From contig CBDFMS010000020.1 of NCBI GenBank assembly GCA_965249735.1, forward strand, positions 62,001 through 126,000: a stretch of DNA of 64,000 nucleotides, given 5' to 3'. The notes under the pieces were generated by a model. It worked only from the letters and a program-made list of their open reading frames with translations. It was not told the origin of the DNA and did no database searches. This document shows positions 9,768 to 20,200 of the stretch, piece by piece; the first letter of the stretch is position 1; each line of letters begins with the position of its first letter. The stretch is from JANQSS01 sp965249735 (GTDB taxonomy: Bacteria > Bacteroidota > Bacteroidia > Chitinophagales > Saprospiraceae). A program made the translations under genes and the position numbers.

Positions 9768-10074
9768 AAATTTCTAGTGCTTGTGGCCTCAATATATGAA
9801 TTCAAATGAACCCTATTGGTAGGGCAGGGTTTCTCATACTTGTAAATTATCTGCCATAATTTACGGCATTATTCAGGGTTTACATTAAATACCGGATAGA
9901 TGTCCTTCGGGAACTACACCAAAGGCCAGACTTATCCAGGTAATTAAAAAAGTCGGGACAATTTTTACGACAGGATGGACGGACCAATACTCCGACGAAT
10001 TTATTAAATCGTTCAACCCTACTGACACTTGAAATATGAAATCCAACAGGAAGATAAAGTCGCAAAAAACATCA
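9768..10074. other. Intergenic gap, 307 bases
   Basis: This gap lies between two minus-strand genes. A 61-codon minus-strand frame at 9880-10065 has no signal, motif or neighbour to support it, so I treat the gap as non-coding. It should hold the promoter for the carrier gene and the end of the permease transcript. No clear hairpin was found. Confidence 0.35.
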
Positions 10075-11295
10075 TCATGCCAGTTTGATATCTTCTATTC
10101 GTTGCTCACTGGCACGAAACGCCGGCAAGATCACGGCCAACAAACCAATCAAGAAAACTATTCCTCCCACGATAGGTAAATCCGATAGATACATGTCCAT
10201 GGGATATGCATCAACGACGGACTGAGGGCCCATTTTTATAAGTCCGAACTTTTTGTGTAAATAATAAAAAGCTCCTGCCAGTAATAATCCAATTGAAAAC
10301 CCTAAAACACAAATGAGGCTGCCCAGTTTTAATACGAATGATCGTATCATAGCTTTTCGCGCTCCCATAGCCTGTAATACTGCGATATCTTTCTTTTTAT
10401 CAAGTACGATCATCCAGATAGCACCGACTAAATTAAATGCGACGAGGATCAAGGCTAATATCAATATGATAAATGCCAGCCATTTTTCTATCCGCATGAC
10501 TTTTATTGTGCTTGCTTGTTGCGCCAATCGTCCTTTTACCAAATAATTTGGTCCCATGATTTTAGTTATCTGTTCGACTATAGGCTTTTCAGCGAACTCG
10601 CTTTTGGTTTTAACCTCTATTGCACTTACGCGATTCGTGTTTTTCGTTAGTTTTTGAACAAGGGATAGCGGTGCAATCACATATTCATAATCCACTTCAT
10701 GTTGTATGGCGAAAGTGCCTCCGGGATAGAGAGAGGAGCCACTAAACTGCTTGTCTATTAAGGATGTTTTCTTGGCATTTAGTAAGTAAACAGAGACCGC
10801 AGCAAGCCGATCATATACATTCAGTCCCAGTTTATAGGCCATACCCAGACCAAATAGGCCATACTTTATGCCTTCACCTTGAACCAGGTATTCACCCCGG
10901 TGTACAGCCGTGTCCATCCCGGTCACATAGTTAAAGGCATCGTCAACGCCTTTCAGTGTCCCTACTTCCTGCTTTCTGTTATATTCAAACAATGCCAGTT
11001 CCTCCAACGTAAGGCTGACCGAGTCAATGGCGGGAATAGCCGTGAGTTCCTTAATGATGCCGGCATCATATTCAAATGTTTTTCCTTTGGCTGCGGCTAT
11101 TTTTATGTCCGGGTTAAAGGCATCGTACATGCTCAGCAACAAAGATTCAAAGCCATTAAATACGGATAATATTAAAATGATGGCGGCGGTCCCAAAGCCC
11201 AGTCCGAAAATAGAAATACCCGTAATAATTTGAATTGCGTTGGTAGATTTTTTACCAAATAAATAACGCCAGGCAATTTTCCAGGACAGGTTCAA
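10075..11295 (-). CDS. LolC/LolE-like ABC transporter permease (FtsX domain)
   Basis: This 406-residue inner-membrane permease has the MacB/FtsX layout: one N-terminal helix (~25-50, after WKIAWRYLFGKKS), a periplasmic domain (~50-270), then three C-terminal helices (~275-300, ~320-350, ~375-395). The opening WRYLFGKK is typical of LolC/E-type proteins, which extract lipoproteins from the inner membrane for transfer to LolA. The C-terminal domain contains LQAMGARKAMIRSFV, the coupling segment that contacts the ATPase. No ATPase gene is adjacent, so its LolD partner must lie elsewhere, as is common in Bacteroidota. It starts 16 bases after the stop of the glycosidase gene (same strand) and is probably co-transcribed with it. 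Confidence 0.88.
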   Translation of the reverse strand: MNLSWKIAWRYLFGKKSTNAIQIITGISIFGLGFGTAAIILILSVFNGFESLLLSMYDAFNPDIKIAAAKGKTFEYDAGIIKELTAIPAIDSVSLTLEELALFEYNRKQEVGTLKGVDDAFNYVTGMDTAVHRGEYLVQGEGIKYGLFGLGMAYKLGLNVYDRLAAVSVYLLNAKKTSLIDKQFSGSSLYPGGTFAIQHEVDYEYVIAPLSLVQKLTKNTNRVSAIEVKTKSEFAEKPIVEQITKIMGPNYLVKGRLAQQASTIKVMRIEKWLAFIILILALILVAFNLVGAIWMIVLDKKKDIAVLQAMGARKAMIRSFVLKLGSLICVLGFSIGLLLAGAFYYLHKKFGLIKMGPQSVVDAYPMDMYLSDLPIVGGIVFLIGLLAVILPAFRASEQRIEDIKLA

Positions 11296-11311
11296 TTAAT
11301 TCTTATTTGAG

Positions 11312-14242
11312 TTATTCAATAATTGAATTATAGACGATGCTCTGCAAGCGTGGTCTATAATTGTCCTTCCCTAAAATATTATTTGTCATGTCGGGGTAGG
11401 TTCGGTTGGAAAGAAATACAAAAACCAAGTTGTGCATGGGATCCGCCCAAGCACATGTTCCCGTGAAGCCCAAATGTCCATAAGTCTGATACGAAGCCTC
11501 TTGAGCCATATTCAGTGTTTTCGTCGGGTCCAGTTGTTTCATATCAAAGCCCAGACCTCGCCGGGTTTCACCCTCCGGCCGTGCCGTAAACAGTGATACT
11601 GTAACAGGATGAAAGTACCGTTTGCCCCCGTAGTAGCCGCCATTCAGCAGGTTTTGCATGAGTACACCTACTTCGTACGCGTTACTAAACAAGCCGGCAT
11701 GGCCACTCACTCCTCCACGCATTGCCGCTCCCATGTCGTGTACATATCCATGCACGCGTTGATATCTGAAGTAAGCATCTTCTTCCGTTGGTACAATTTC
11801 ATTGGCTGGAATTCGGCGCAAGGGGTTGTACGTTGTTCTGCTCAACGCCATGGGGTTATAAAATTTCTCCTCGGCATATTTATCTATCGACCATCCGGAT
11901 ACGCGTTCAACAATTTGGTCGGCTAAATAAAATCCCAGATCACTATAGCGGTATCCTTTTGATCTTCGTAATTCCGAATGAAAAATGTGGTGCCAAATAG
12001 AATCTTGATATCCCTCATGAATAAATAAATTATCCGCTACCTGAATATTAAATAAGTCCTTTTTTTCTTTGCTATACCACTCGACGCTAGGCTTATTTGA
12101 TTCGTTTAGTGTGTTTTTGTAAAATGGAATCCAAGGTTTTAATCTAGCTGAATGAATCAACATGTCTTCAATTATTATCCCTTTTTTATCCGTCTTTTTT
12201 AATTCAGGTAAATATTTGTCGACTTTTCGAAATACGCTAATCTTTCCTTTGTCAAATAAATCCATAAAACTATAGGTAGAAGCAAGCATTTTTGTGATCG
12301 AAGCCAAATCATAAACATGGTGGTCCCTTACTCTTGTTTTCTTTTCATATGTGTGGTATCCGTATGATTTTTGGAAGACGATCTGGCCGTCTTTGATTAC
12401 GAGGATCTGTCCTCCCGGCGCGGCCTTCAATTCAATGATTTCATCCATGAGCGTGTCCAGGGCATTTAGTCGCTCTGAATCCATGCCGACATCTTCCGGT
12501 GCCGCAAACCCCAGACGAAATAATGAAACAGTCTGCTCCCCTTGCCCGCCTTTACTGCGCGCTGATGCCGTGACAGGCAGCCTTCCGTTAAATACGTGCG
12601 CACCTGTAATAGCCTGGGCTGTCAGGTCTTGTACTTCGCTATTGCCGTCATAGGTTACGATGGCCGTTCCAACTTCATCAAAGTATTGCAGGGCATATGG
12701 ATTGCCAAAAAGAACCAATGCCACCTTCGTTCGTTCAGCCAGTTGTTTCAACCATATAACGTCTGCCTCCTCAATCCCATAGTTCTTGGTTGGTGAAATG
12801 GACATATCATGAAATGCGACGATAACCGCATCTTTCGATGCCAATTTGTTTAACAACTTGCCTGTACCGCCCCCTTTTCGTATACGATAGCTATCTCTTA
12901 GCCCATAGAGTCCCAGTTTTTTTTGGAATTCAGATTTTTTGTTTAGTCCAATATCCAGCACGGCAATATTTCCGGGGATGGTTTTAATGGGAATTAATTT
13001 GTTTTCATCGCGTGCGAGCGTAAGGGATTTTTGATGTAGACCGCGAACAATTTTTTTCGCATGCGGGGGAAATAAGTCCTCTTCTAAATTCAAAGATGAA
13101 ATGGGGATATAATTAGTCAACCCCAGGTTATATTTTTCCAACAGGACCTTCTTTACGCTCTCAGCTATTCTGTTTTCCGGAATTTTTCCTTCCCTGATGT
13201 ATTTTTTTATTGCTTCTATAGCAACTGGCACATCTCTAGGCAAACAAATCATGTCATTTCCTGCCTGTATAGCTCGCGCTTCTGCTTCTCCGGGAGGATA
13301 GTGTTTTGTCACACCTTGCATTTCCATTGCATCAGTAACAATCAACCCGGTGTAACCCATTTTCTCCTTGAGCAAGCCCGTGACGGTATTATACGATAAG
13401 GTGCTCGGCGTGTTTGGGGTGGAGTCCAGGGCCGGCACCTGTAAATGGGCTATCATAATACTATTGACCCCATTGGCGATCAGCCGGTGGAATGGTCTCA
13501 ATTCGACGCTGTCCAACCGCCGGTAACTATGCGAAATGACAGGTAAATCAAGGTGTGAATCAACATCCGTATCGCCATGACCGGGGAAATGCTTTGCGCA
13601 CGCTAGCACGCCTTCTTGTTGCATGCCCAACATATATAAAACACCTCGTTCGGCAACAGACCTGTGCTGTTCCCCAAAGGAGCGGATATTTATTACAGGG
13701 TTGTTTTTATTGTTGTTCACATCAACGACCGGAGCAAAATTCAAGTGGACGCCAATGCGTCTCAATTGCCTGCCGATCTCCCTGCCCATCTCATATATAA
13801 GATTAACATCGTTGACTGCGCCAAGAGCCAGCTGCTTTGGGAAACTCATGGCTGATTCTTTCAAGCGCATGCCCAAGCCCCATTCCGCGTCCATCGCCAC
13901 GAGCAATGGAATATTGGATCTCGACTGATAATCATTTGTCAGCTCCAATTGCTTTTGTGGTGTACCTTGAAAAAAACACAGTGCCCCTACTTCATGTGTT
14001 TCGATAAGCTTCCGGACTTCATTTTCATGTTCAGGACCAAGGTTGGAATGTGCACGAATCATCATCAGCTGACCTATGCGTTGATCTAATGTCATAGTGT
14101 TATAAATCGAGTCTACCCAGATTCGGGCATCCGCCTCACTGCCCATCTCCTCTACGCCGGCATGACTATGGTCCGTTCGAAGTTCTTGGCCTCCGAGGCA
14201 AATGAGGAGTAAGGTTATTAGTATTCTAGAAACCAGGACCAT
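11312..14242 (-). CDS. GH3 beta-N-acetylglucosaminidase fused to a beta-lactamase-family serine hydrolase
   Basis: This 976-residue two-enzyme protein begins with a signal peptide (~1-19). Residues ~45-400 are a NagZ-like GH3 domain: the general acid/base loop KHFPGHGDTDVDSH is at 217-230 and the nucleophile Asp304 lies in VTDAMEM. A GH3 C-terminal domain follows (~410-580). Residues ~600-975 form a class C beta-lactamase/PBP4-like domain with Ser648-x-x-Lys651 (SITK), a YSD motif near 790 in place of Y-x-N, and HLGFTG near 930 as the third motif. The fusion is known in Bacteroidota and suggests a periplasmic enzyme acting on peptidoglycan or its fragments. The second domain is more likely an esterase or peptidase than an antibiotic-resistance enzyme. 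The start is the first ATG before the hydrophobic leader. Confidence 0.92.
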   Translation of the reverse strand: MVLVSRILITLLLICLGGQELRTDHSHAGVEEMGSEADARIWVDSIYNTMTLDQRIGQLMMIRAHSNLGPEHENEVRKLIETHEVGALCFFQGTPQKQLELTNDYQSRSNIPLLVAMDAEWGLGMRLKESAMSFPKQLALGAVNDVNLIYEMGREIGRQLRRIGVHLNFAPVVDVNNNKNNPVINIRSFGEQHRSVAERGVLYMLGMQQEGVLACAKHFPGHGDTDVDSHLDLPVISHSYRRLDSVELRPFHRLIANGVNSIMIAHLQVPALDSTPNTPSTLSYNTVTGLLKEKMGYTGLIVTDAMEMQGVTKHYPPGEAEARAIQAGNDMICLPRDVPVAIEAIKKYIREGKIPENRIAESVKKVLLEKYNLGLTNYIPISSLNLEEDLFPPHAKKIVRGLHQKSLTLARDENKLIPIKTIPGNIAVLDIGLNKKSEFQKKLGLYGLRDSYRIRKGGGTGKLLNKLASKDAVIVAFHDMSISPTKNYGIEEADVIWLKQLAERTKVALVLFGNPYALQYFDEVGTAIVTYDGNSEVQDLTAQAITGAHVFNGRLPVTASARSKGGQGEQTVSLFRLGFAAPEDVGMDSERLNALDTLMDEIIELKAAPGGQILVIKDGQIVFQKSYGYHTYEKKTRVRDHHVYDLASITKMLASTYSFMDLFDKGKISVFRKVDKYLPELKKTDKKGIIIEDMLIHSARLKPWIPFYKNTLNESNKPSVEWYSKEKKDLFNIQVADNLFIHEGYQDSIWHHIFHSELRRSKGYRYSDLGFYLADQIVERVSGWSIDKYAEEKFYNPMALSRTTYNPLRRIPANEIVPTEEDAYFRYQRVHGYVHDMGAAMRGGVSGHAGLFSNAYEVGVLMQNLLNGGYYGGKRYFHPVTVSLFTARPEGETRRGLGFDMKQLDPTKTLNMAQEASYQTYGHLGFTGTCAWADPMHNLVFVFLSNRTYPDMTNNILGKDNYRPRLQSIVYNSIIE

Positions 14243-14281
14243 ACTTTTTATTAACGTCTTTCTGACTTAAGTCATACAATA

Positions 14282-16180
14282 TTATTTATTAAATCCTGCC
14301 GGATCCAATTCTTTTGCCTTGGCAAGCACTTTATCTCGCTCTTCCAGTTGCCCATTGTGATGAAATGCGGTTCCCAGGAGCTTCCAATATTCTGCATTTT
14401 CCGGTTGTAGTTCCACTAATTTGCTAAAATATTCCACCGTTTTCGCGTGTTTTCCTTTCATACCATAGGCGACGCCTAATAATCGTATGTTTTCGACGTT
14501 ACCGGGGTCTATTTCATAAGCTCGTTTCAAATACTCCAGCGATTTATCAAAGTCACTCTTTGTTTCTCCATAGTATCGACCAGCAGTTTGCAGCGCTATT
14601 CCAAGGTTGTTTTTGGCTTCTTTATACGCCGGATCAAGTCGTAATGCTATATCATACGATTGAATCGCCTCGTCATATTCTTTCTTATATAAGTGCGCAT
14701 TCCCTTTTAGTAAGTGTGCGTTTTTATAACGTGGGTGAATATTCAATGCTATGGTTAGGTGATCGATGGCCTCCTGCATCTTTTTAGTTTTTTCCGCGCC
14801 TTGTTTCATTTCAGAAAAACGTGTCATAATACTTCCGGCTGCCGCATTTCTCAATTTTGCACTATTTGGTGCATTTTTTACATCTGTTTGAAATAACGTG
14901 TAATTATTTTTCCAGGTTTTATTTCTGGTTATTGTCTTAACAGAAAATAGTAGTGCGATCAAAACAAATACCGACCAGCCTAACGTTTTGTTTTTGCCTA
15001 TCAACTTGCTAAAGCCATACCCGGCAGCTAAACCAAGACCAATTGATGGAAAAAATAAGAATCGCTCCGACATGCTCGTTCCAACCGGGAAGACAAAGTT
15101 GGACGTGATTGACATGGCAATCAGGTAAAACAGAATGGAATAGGCAAGTACATTGCGTTTCCTTATATAGATAACGGACCAGACGGCCATTGCACCATGT
15201 ATTAGCACGGATAGAATAGCTGCAATATCCGTCAAACTATAAATTGGGATCTGCCTGGGATAATAATCATGTGTTAGTGGATGTGGGAAAACTAATAATT
15301 TTAAATACCTTAGTAAACAATAAAAATTTGTTCCAAATTTTTCTGAAAAACTGAAGGCTAATAACGAATTTCCCTCGTATTTCAAAAATGGGTTATTCAT
15401 TAATTCATTTGGCGTATTGGACAAAGAAGTCCAGCCTAAGACCGATCCCCGAATGAAGAAATAAACAATAAATCCCCCTAATAAAAATAATGTGGGCTTA
15501 ATTAGTTTTTTAATATTATTTGTGCCTGCAGTCATCCACAAGGTCAGTGGTGCTATTGCCAGTAATGTGACGGTATTCTCCTTCGAAAGCAACGACAGAA
15601 AGAAAGCGATCACCGCAAACGCCAGCAGTTTTAAGTCCCCTTTCTTTTGATATCGAATTAATAGCAATAGACATGCAACTGCCCCTATCGTTGATAAAAT
15701 CTCATCCCCACCTTTGATATTGGCAACTACCTCCGTATGAACTGCGTGCACCGCGAATATGATCGTTCCGGTAAAAGCAATTATATCCGGTGATTTTAAT
15801 CGAAGTTTTTTGCATAAAGCACTGAAAAACAAATAGATAAGCAAAGAACACAGGCCGTATAATAAGATGTTCACCAAGTGAAACACAAAGGGATTGTCTC
15901 CAACTATTTGGTAAATAAGGGCAAATAACATTGGGCTTAGAGGTCGGTATCGGCCTCCTGCCACCAATTCTGCCTTTCCCTCTTCTTTGAAGAATCCATG
16001 AAATGTATCCTTTGACAACAGGCCGGGCCATCCCGATACTCCGTCTTTTGTGTACATGTTATCGCTAATCACGATCGTGTCATCTAACGCAAATTCGTGC
16101 CCTAATGTATTGATATACAAGACACAAGGCAAAAGAAAAACGATCCAACGCAATGGTAGTTTAGATAAGAATGATTTCAA
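14282..16180 (-). CDS. TMTC-like polytopic membrane protein with C-terminal TPR repeats
   Basis: This 632-residue protein has about ten hydrophobic segments in residues ~10-420 and TPR repeats from ~440 to the end (for example AIQSYDIALRLDPAYKEAKNNLG and the repeat that follows). The first external loop contains Asp33-Asp34, the acidic pair expected of GT-C glycosyltransferases that use polyprenyl-phosphate sugars. The overall layout resembles the DUF1736/TMTC group, whose animal members are O-mannosyltransferases. I infer a membrane glycosyltransferase facing the periplasm, possibly O-glycosylating exported proteins, but activity is not proven by sequence. It ends 39 bases before the start of the GH3 fusion on the same strand. 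Confidence 0.75.
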   Translation of the reverse strand: MKSFLSKLPLRWIVFLLPCVLYINTLGHEFALDDTIVISDNMYTKDGVSGWPGLLSKDTFHGFFKEEGKAELVAGGRYRPLSPMLFALIYQIVGDNPFVFHLVNILLYGLCSLLIYLFFSALCKKLRLKSPDIIAFTGTIIFAVHAVHTEVVANIKGGDEILSTIGAVACLLLLIRYQKKGDLKLLAFAVIAFFLSLLSKENTVTLLAIAPLTLWMTAGTNNIKKLIKPTLFLLGGFIVYFFIRGSVLGWTSLSNTPNELMNNPFLKYEGNSLLAFSFSEKFGTNFYCLLRYLKLLVFPHPLTHDYYPRQIPIYSLTDIAAILSVLIHGAMAVWSVIYIRKRNVLAYSILFYLIAMSITSNFVFPVGTSMSERFLFFPSIGLGLAAGYGFSKLIGKNKTLGWSVFVLIALLFSVKTITRNKTWKNNYTLFQTDVKNAPNSAKLRNAAAGSIMTRFSEMKQGAEKTKKMQEAIDHLTIALNIHPRYKNAHLLKGNAHLYKKEYDEAIQSYDIALRLDPAYKEAKNNLGIALQTAGRYYGETKSDFDKSLEYLKRAYEIDPGNVENIRLLGVAYGMKGKHAKTVEYFSKLVELQPENAEYWKLLGTAFHHNGQLEERDKVLAKAKELDPAGFNK

Positions 16181-16738
16181 AGCTTAATCCTTGTTTTATA
16201 GTAAATTACAAATTACAAAAAATGCTAATATAATAAAATATATGTATTTGTCTTCCAGTAATTTAAGTAGACTAAACGGGTTATCACATGATCGACAAAT
16301 ATGTTCTTTCAGAGTAGTCGCAGAACACTGTGCAAAATACGACTATACCATGAGTTGTTCTTCCTGTCTTCAATATTATATTACATACTCCGAGTACTTT
16401 AATTATTCGTGAATAAATACATCTACAGCCACTATTGATTTCTTTACGTGGTGGTACAGCAATATTTGACAAGTTAAGCGAAGTAAGTTAACGCCTTTGG
16501 CAGTTCAACTTATATATCTCAATCGACTGATCAAAACCCTTAGGCCAGAATATGCCTTCTCACAACTCCTATGAAGGCCATCACCCTGTCCTGGTCAAAT
16601 GCTGATGTACTCTATTTTACCAGTATTCAATGAGAGCCCGTGCTTCTTAAAAGAAGACCCGGTGTTGATGCTTTTCAAAATGAACCAAATCCGACGTCCA
16701 CAATAGGTCGTTTCGACTTCACACTCTATTTTTGTTCG
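16181..16738. other. Intergenic gap, 558 bases
   Basis: This gap lies between divergent genes. Short frames on both strands (16191-16412 plus, 16284-16472 minus) overlap each other, are Cys/Tyr-rich and show no recognisable protein, so neither is accepted. The region is AT-rich near 16190-16250, fitting a promoter for the membrane TPR gene. The long frame starting at 16640 runs into the next gene, but its first 33 codons look non-coding. Confidence 0.35.
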
Positions 16739-17095
16739 ATGAAAAAAGTCATTTACTATCTCGCTACATGCTCTACCTGTCAACGAATCATGAAAGAACT
16801 CGATGTCGATGATTCGTGGGAGCACCGCGAAATAAAGTCTAAAGCAATTTCCAAAAAAGAAGTTGATCAAATGAAAAAGCTTGCCGGTAGTTACGAGCGT
16901 CTTTTTAGTCGTAGAGCTATGAAGTATCGGCAATGGGGTCTTCATGAAAAAACACTTTCTGAGAAAGACTATCGAGAATTAATAACACAGGAATATACTT
17001 TCCTAAGTCGCCCTGTAATCATCTTTGATAAAGAAATATTCGTTGGAAATGGTAAGAAGACTATCGCAAAGGTCAAAGAGAAGTTAGGAACCTAA
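16739..17095 (+). CDS. ArsC/Spx-like thioredoxin-fold protein
   Basis: From the ATG at 16739 the protein is 118 residues, the normal length for the ArsC/Spx/YffB fold. The N-terminus reads MKKVIYYLATCSTCQRI with a CxxC pair at Cys11/Cys14 at the head of helix 1, and the C-terminal half has the family's SRPVIIFDKEIFVGNG segment. Family members include glutathione- or thioredoxin-coupled arsenate reductases and the Spx regulators; this one is usually called arsenate reductase family protein in Bacteroidota. No ars genes lie beside it, so arsenate reduction is not supported by context. A longer frame opening at 16640 is rejected because the added residues do not fit the fold. Confidence 0.8.
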   Translation: MKKVIYYLATCSTCQRIMKELDVDDSWEHREIKSKAISKKEVDQMKKLAGSYERLFSRRAMKYRQWGLHEKTLSEKDYRELITQEYTFLSRPVIIFDKEIFVGNGKKTIAKVKEKLGT

Positions 17096-17117
17096 AACGT
17101 GATATTGCTATTGAATC

Positions 17118-17140
17118 AACCAAAACAATTGGTTTTCTTT
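17118..17140 (+). terminator. Possible terminator after the ArsC-like gene
   Basis: A 6-bp stem (AACCAA/TTGGTT, 5-base loop, 17118-17134) is followed by TTCTTTC, 23 bases past the stop codon. The stem is AT-rich and short, so the call is tentative. Confidence 0.35.
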
Positions 17141-17169
17141 CTACATATCACCCGTTTTGTATAGTGAAT

Positions 17170-17185
17170 TGTTCCACGTGAAACA
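17170..17185. promoter_or_regulatory. parS: parS-type ParB-binding site 1
   Basis: The 16 bases TGTTCCACGTGAAACA match the bacterial chromosomal parS consensus TGTTNCACGTGAAACA at every defined position. ParB loads here to organise origin segregation. The site is intergenic, 27 bases from a second, perfect copy. Known biology: chromosomal parS sites cluster near oriC. Seen here: two sites within 60 bases. Confidence 0.88.
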
Positions 17186-17208
17186 TGTATTGCTTCAGGT
17201 GGTCTTTT

Positions 17209-20200
17209 TCATTGTTTCACGTGAAACATCTTCGCCTGATCACCTTTCATTAAATAAACAAGTCCTTCTCGCAGATTTAGTATTTGAGAACAAGATCCAG
17301 TGAGACCCCAATTATAACGCTGTGTCGTTGTTTTTGTGCACGGTTTATAGCTTGAAAAGCTAAAAGCATCTAAACTTCCCGTTTCAACTTCAAACTTCTG
17401 GTTGCCATGAAAATACACTATCGGGCATTGGTCGTCAGCAGTCACGCAATAATCGTTGATAAGTGAATATTGAAAAGCCGCCGGAAACGCATGCCAGCCA
17501 TATTTCTTTCCGTTCTTCTTATAGTAGCCTGACTCCAACCGCGTTACAAAAAAGTGAATCCCATTAGAAATTTCCTCTTTGCCATATATCCCTTCGACAT
17601 CAGCTACGGCAAATTGCTCATATTGCTTGAACTTCTCTGATATCTCTGGTATTTGTTCAGAAGAACATTGTTTACCTCTTACGGGAAACACCTTATCTCC
17701 TTCTTCAAACGCAAGAACGATATCTTGAGAACCATCTTTGTCATAATCACCGCTATACAAAGAAAACGGTTTATCTTTCTCTGCTTTCATTTTAGTATTG
17801 TCTCCCAGGTTACCAAGAAGGATCTCCGCTATTCCATCACCATCAATATCAGCCACTGTAACGTTTCTGTACCAACCGTGTTCATTATCATTTAGAATAT
17901 TATCTGACACAAGCTCCATATCCGATCCATCCCAACTATACACATGCAAGGGCATCCATTCCCCGCATACCAGCAAGTCCTTTACTCCATCACCAGTGAT
18001 ATCAGAAGCCACAGTAGATTGTATCAGACCTTCGTCTTCTTTTATTAATACTTGCTTTTGAAAGCCATTTGGTGTATTCCATAACATATAGGACGGATAC
18101 GAAAGCGGAAAACGGCCTTCTTTAACTCCCCCTCCTACAAATACGTCTATATCATCGTCTCCGTCAAAATCTCCGGAGACAGGACTTACTGTATGGGTGA
18201 TATCTATTTGTTCTGTATTAAACGTTCCAGCGCGTTGATACAGGATCATGTCCGAATGACTCTTGTGCCCCACGTCCCTATAGTTTCCGCGTGACAAGTA
18301 GACATCCTCCAAACCATCACCATCAAAATCTTCCGTAGAAATACCCGAAAACAACGGGTAATCGGGCAAACCTGTCATCGCGATGTCCTTAGTCAACCAC
18401 TCGTTGTTCTGAAACGACAAGAATGAAAGTCCCACTTTGGATTGGTCTGCAATGATATAAAGCGGTTCTTCTCCAAACTTTATACTCGCAGCTTTAGGAC
18501 CAACCTCTGATATCTTGTATGGAAGTAATACTTGTATTGCATAATCATCATGTTGAATTGACTTATCCTCATAAGGCAAGCTTACAATACTCACTTGATT
18601 CGATTCGTGTTTGGGTAGGATTGATTCGCTTTTGGTGTATTTAATGTGATTTAGTCCCAAAACCGGTTCAATTTCCTGCCTGGTCAAGTCCGGCCAGACC
18701 ACATATACTTCAATAATCACAAAATCAGGAGGAAGATTGACATGTAAGATCGGCGAAACAGAGCTTTGAAATCCTCGTACCGGTTGATTTGAGAACATTA
18801 ACCGGCTACCATCCTTTTCCACGAAATGAACATTAGCTCCAACACCTAAGCGATTCTGATCATTACCGGAAAATTTAAATATATAATTATTACTAATGTG
18901 TTTTTCCAACTCATTCAGGTATATGACTGCTTCATCTTCCATATTATTACATACCAGATCCAGATCACCATCATTGTCCAAATCTCCATAGGCAGCCCCA
19001 TTCGTATTGAAAACAGACAATTCATTCAATTTCGCTTCATACTGTCCGTTTGATCCTTGTTGATAGAAGTAGTTCTTGCTTTTTGTCTTCTCATACAAGT
19101 CCTTTATGTCGGAAAACAAAAAGTTCTTTTTCTTTACCTCCGACTTGACTCGATTCTTGAAATCTTTATTTAACACATCCCTTCGATAGCCGTTGCTAAT
19201 AAACATATCAGCTTTGCCATCACTGTTATAATCCTGTATGAGCGGGGCCCATGACCAATCTGTCTGAGCAATATTCGCATGATAGGCAACATCAACAAAA
19301 TATCCATCACTCGTATTTAGCTGCAGGCTGTTGTGCATTTCCTGTTCGCCCAACCCATTGTCCAAAAATATTTGATACAGTTCCGGGTTCATACTGGCCA
19401 TATTGGTTTTTTGCCGGAAATTATCTGCAGGCATCATCTCCACAGCAACTACATCGGGTAAGCCATCCGCATTGATATCACCAACATCCACACCCATACT
19501 AAATTTTGAATGATGTTTTAATCGGCGATCGCTTTCATCAGTAAACTTTTTGTTTCCCTGGTTGATATAGACAAAATCGTGTTGTTGATAATCATTAGAA
19601 ACATAGATGTCCGGCAAATAGTCTCCATTTAAATCGCCAATAAACAGACCCAAACCATGACCATAGTTGGCAATGCCCGCCTCGGTCGTAATGTTTTGGA
19701 ACAGTCCATTGACATTTTCATATAATTGATCACTCTGAAATTCGTCGTAAGCAGCCCTTTTTTTCTTGAATGACGTCAGGGATTCGTTAAAGACTCTTGG
19801 GTGATTCATCACATATAAGTCGAGGTCTCCGTCCTGGTCCATATCGAAAAAACAAGATTGCGTGGTGAGTCCGGCATCATCTATACCATACGCACGCCCA
19901 CTTTCCTTAAATTGGAAGTTGCCCTGATTGACATAAAGTAAGTTTCTTCTCACTTCTGCATCATCGAACCAACCGGACCGGCTTACATAGATGTCAACCA
20001 ATCCGTCATTGTTAATATCGGTTATCGTTGTACCCGTGCACCAATCACGTGTTGAACTAATTCCGGAGTTACTTGAAACATCCGTGAATTTCATATTTCC
20101 CTGATTCGCATAGAGTCGGTTTTTGCCCATATTGCATGTGAAGAAAATATCCTCCTTGCCATCGTTATTGAAATCTGCAATGCTCACCCCTCCTCCATTA

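Noticed and set aside
9880..10065. 61-codon minus-strand frame between two real genes
   Set aside because: Basic, no motif, no conserved pattern; treated as intergenic.
16191..16472. Short overlapping frames on both strands
   Set aside because: They contradict each other and look like translated AT-rich intergenic DNA.
16640..16738. N-terminal extension of the ArsC/Spx-like gene
   Set aside because: The 33 extra residues do not fit the thioredoxin fold; ATG at 16739 gives the normal length.
17209..17228. MFHVKQ tail as a protein sorting or binding motif
   Set aside because: It is explained by the parS palindrome read in that frame.
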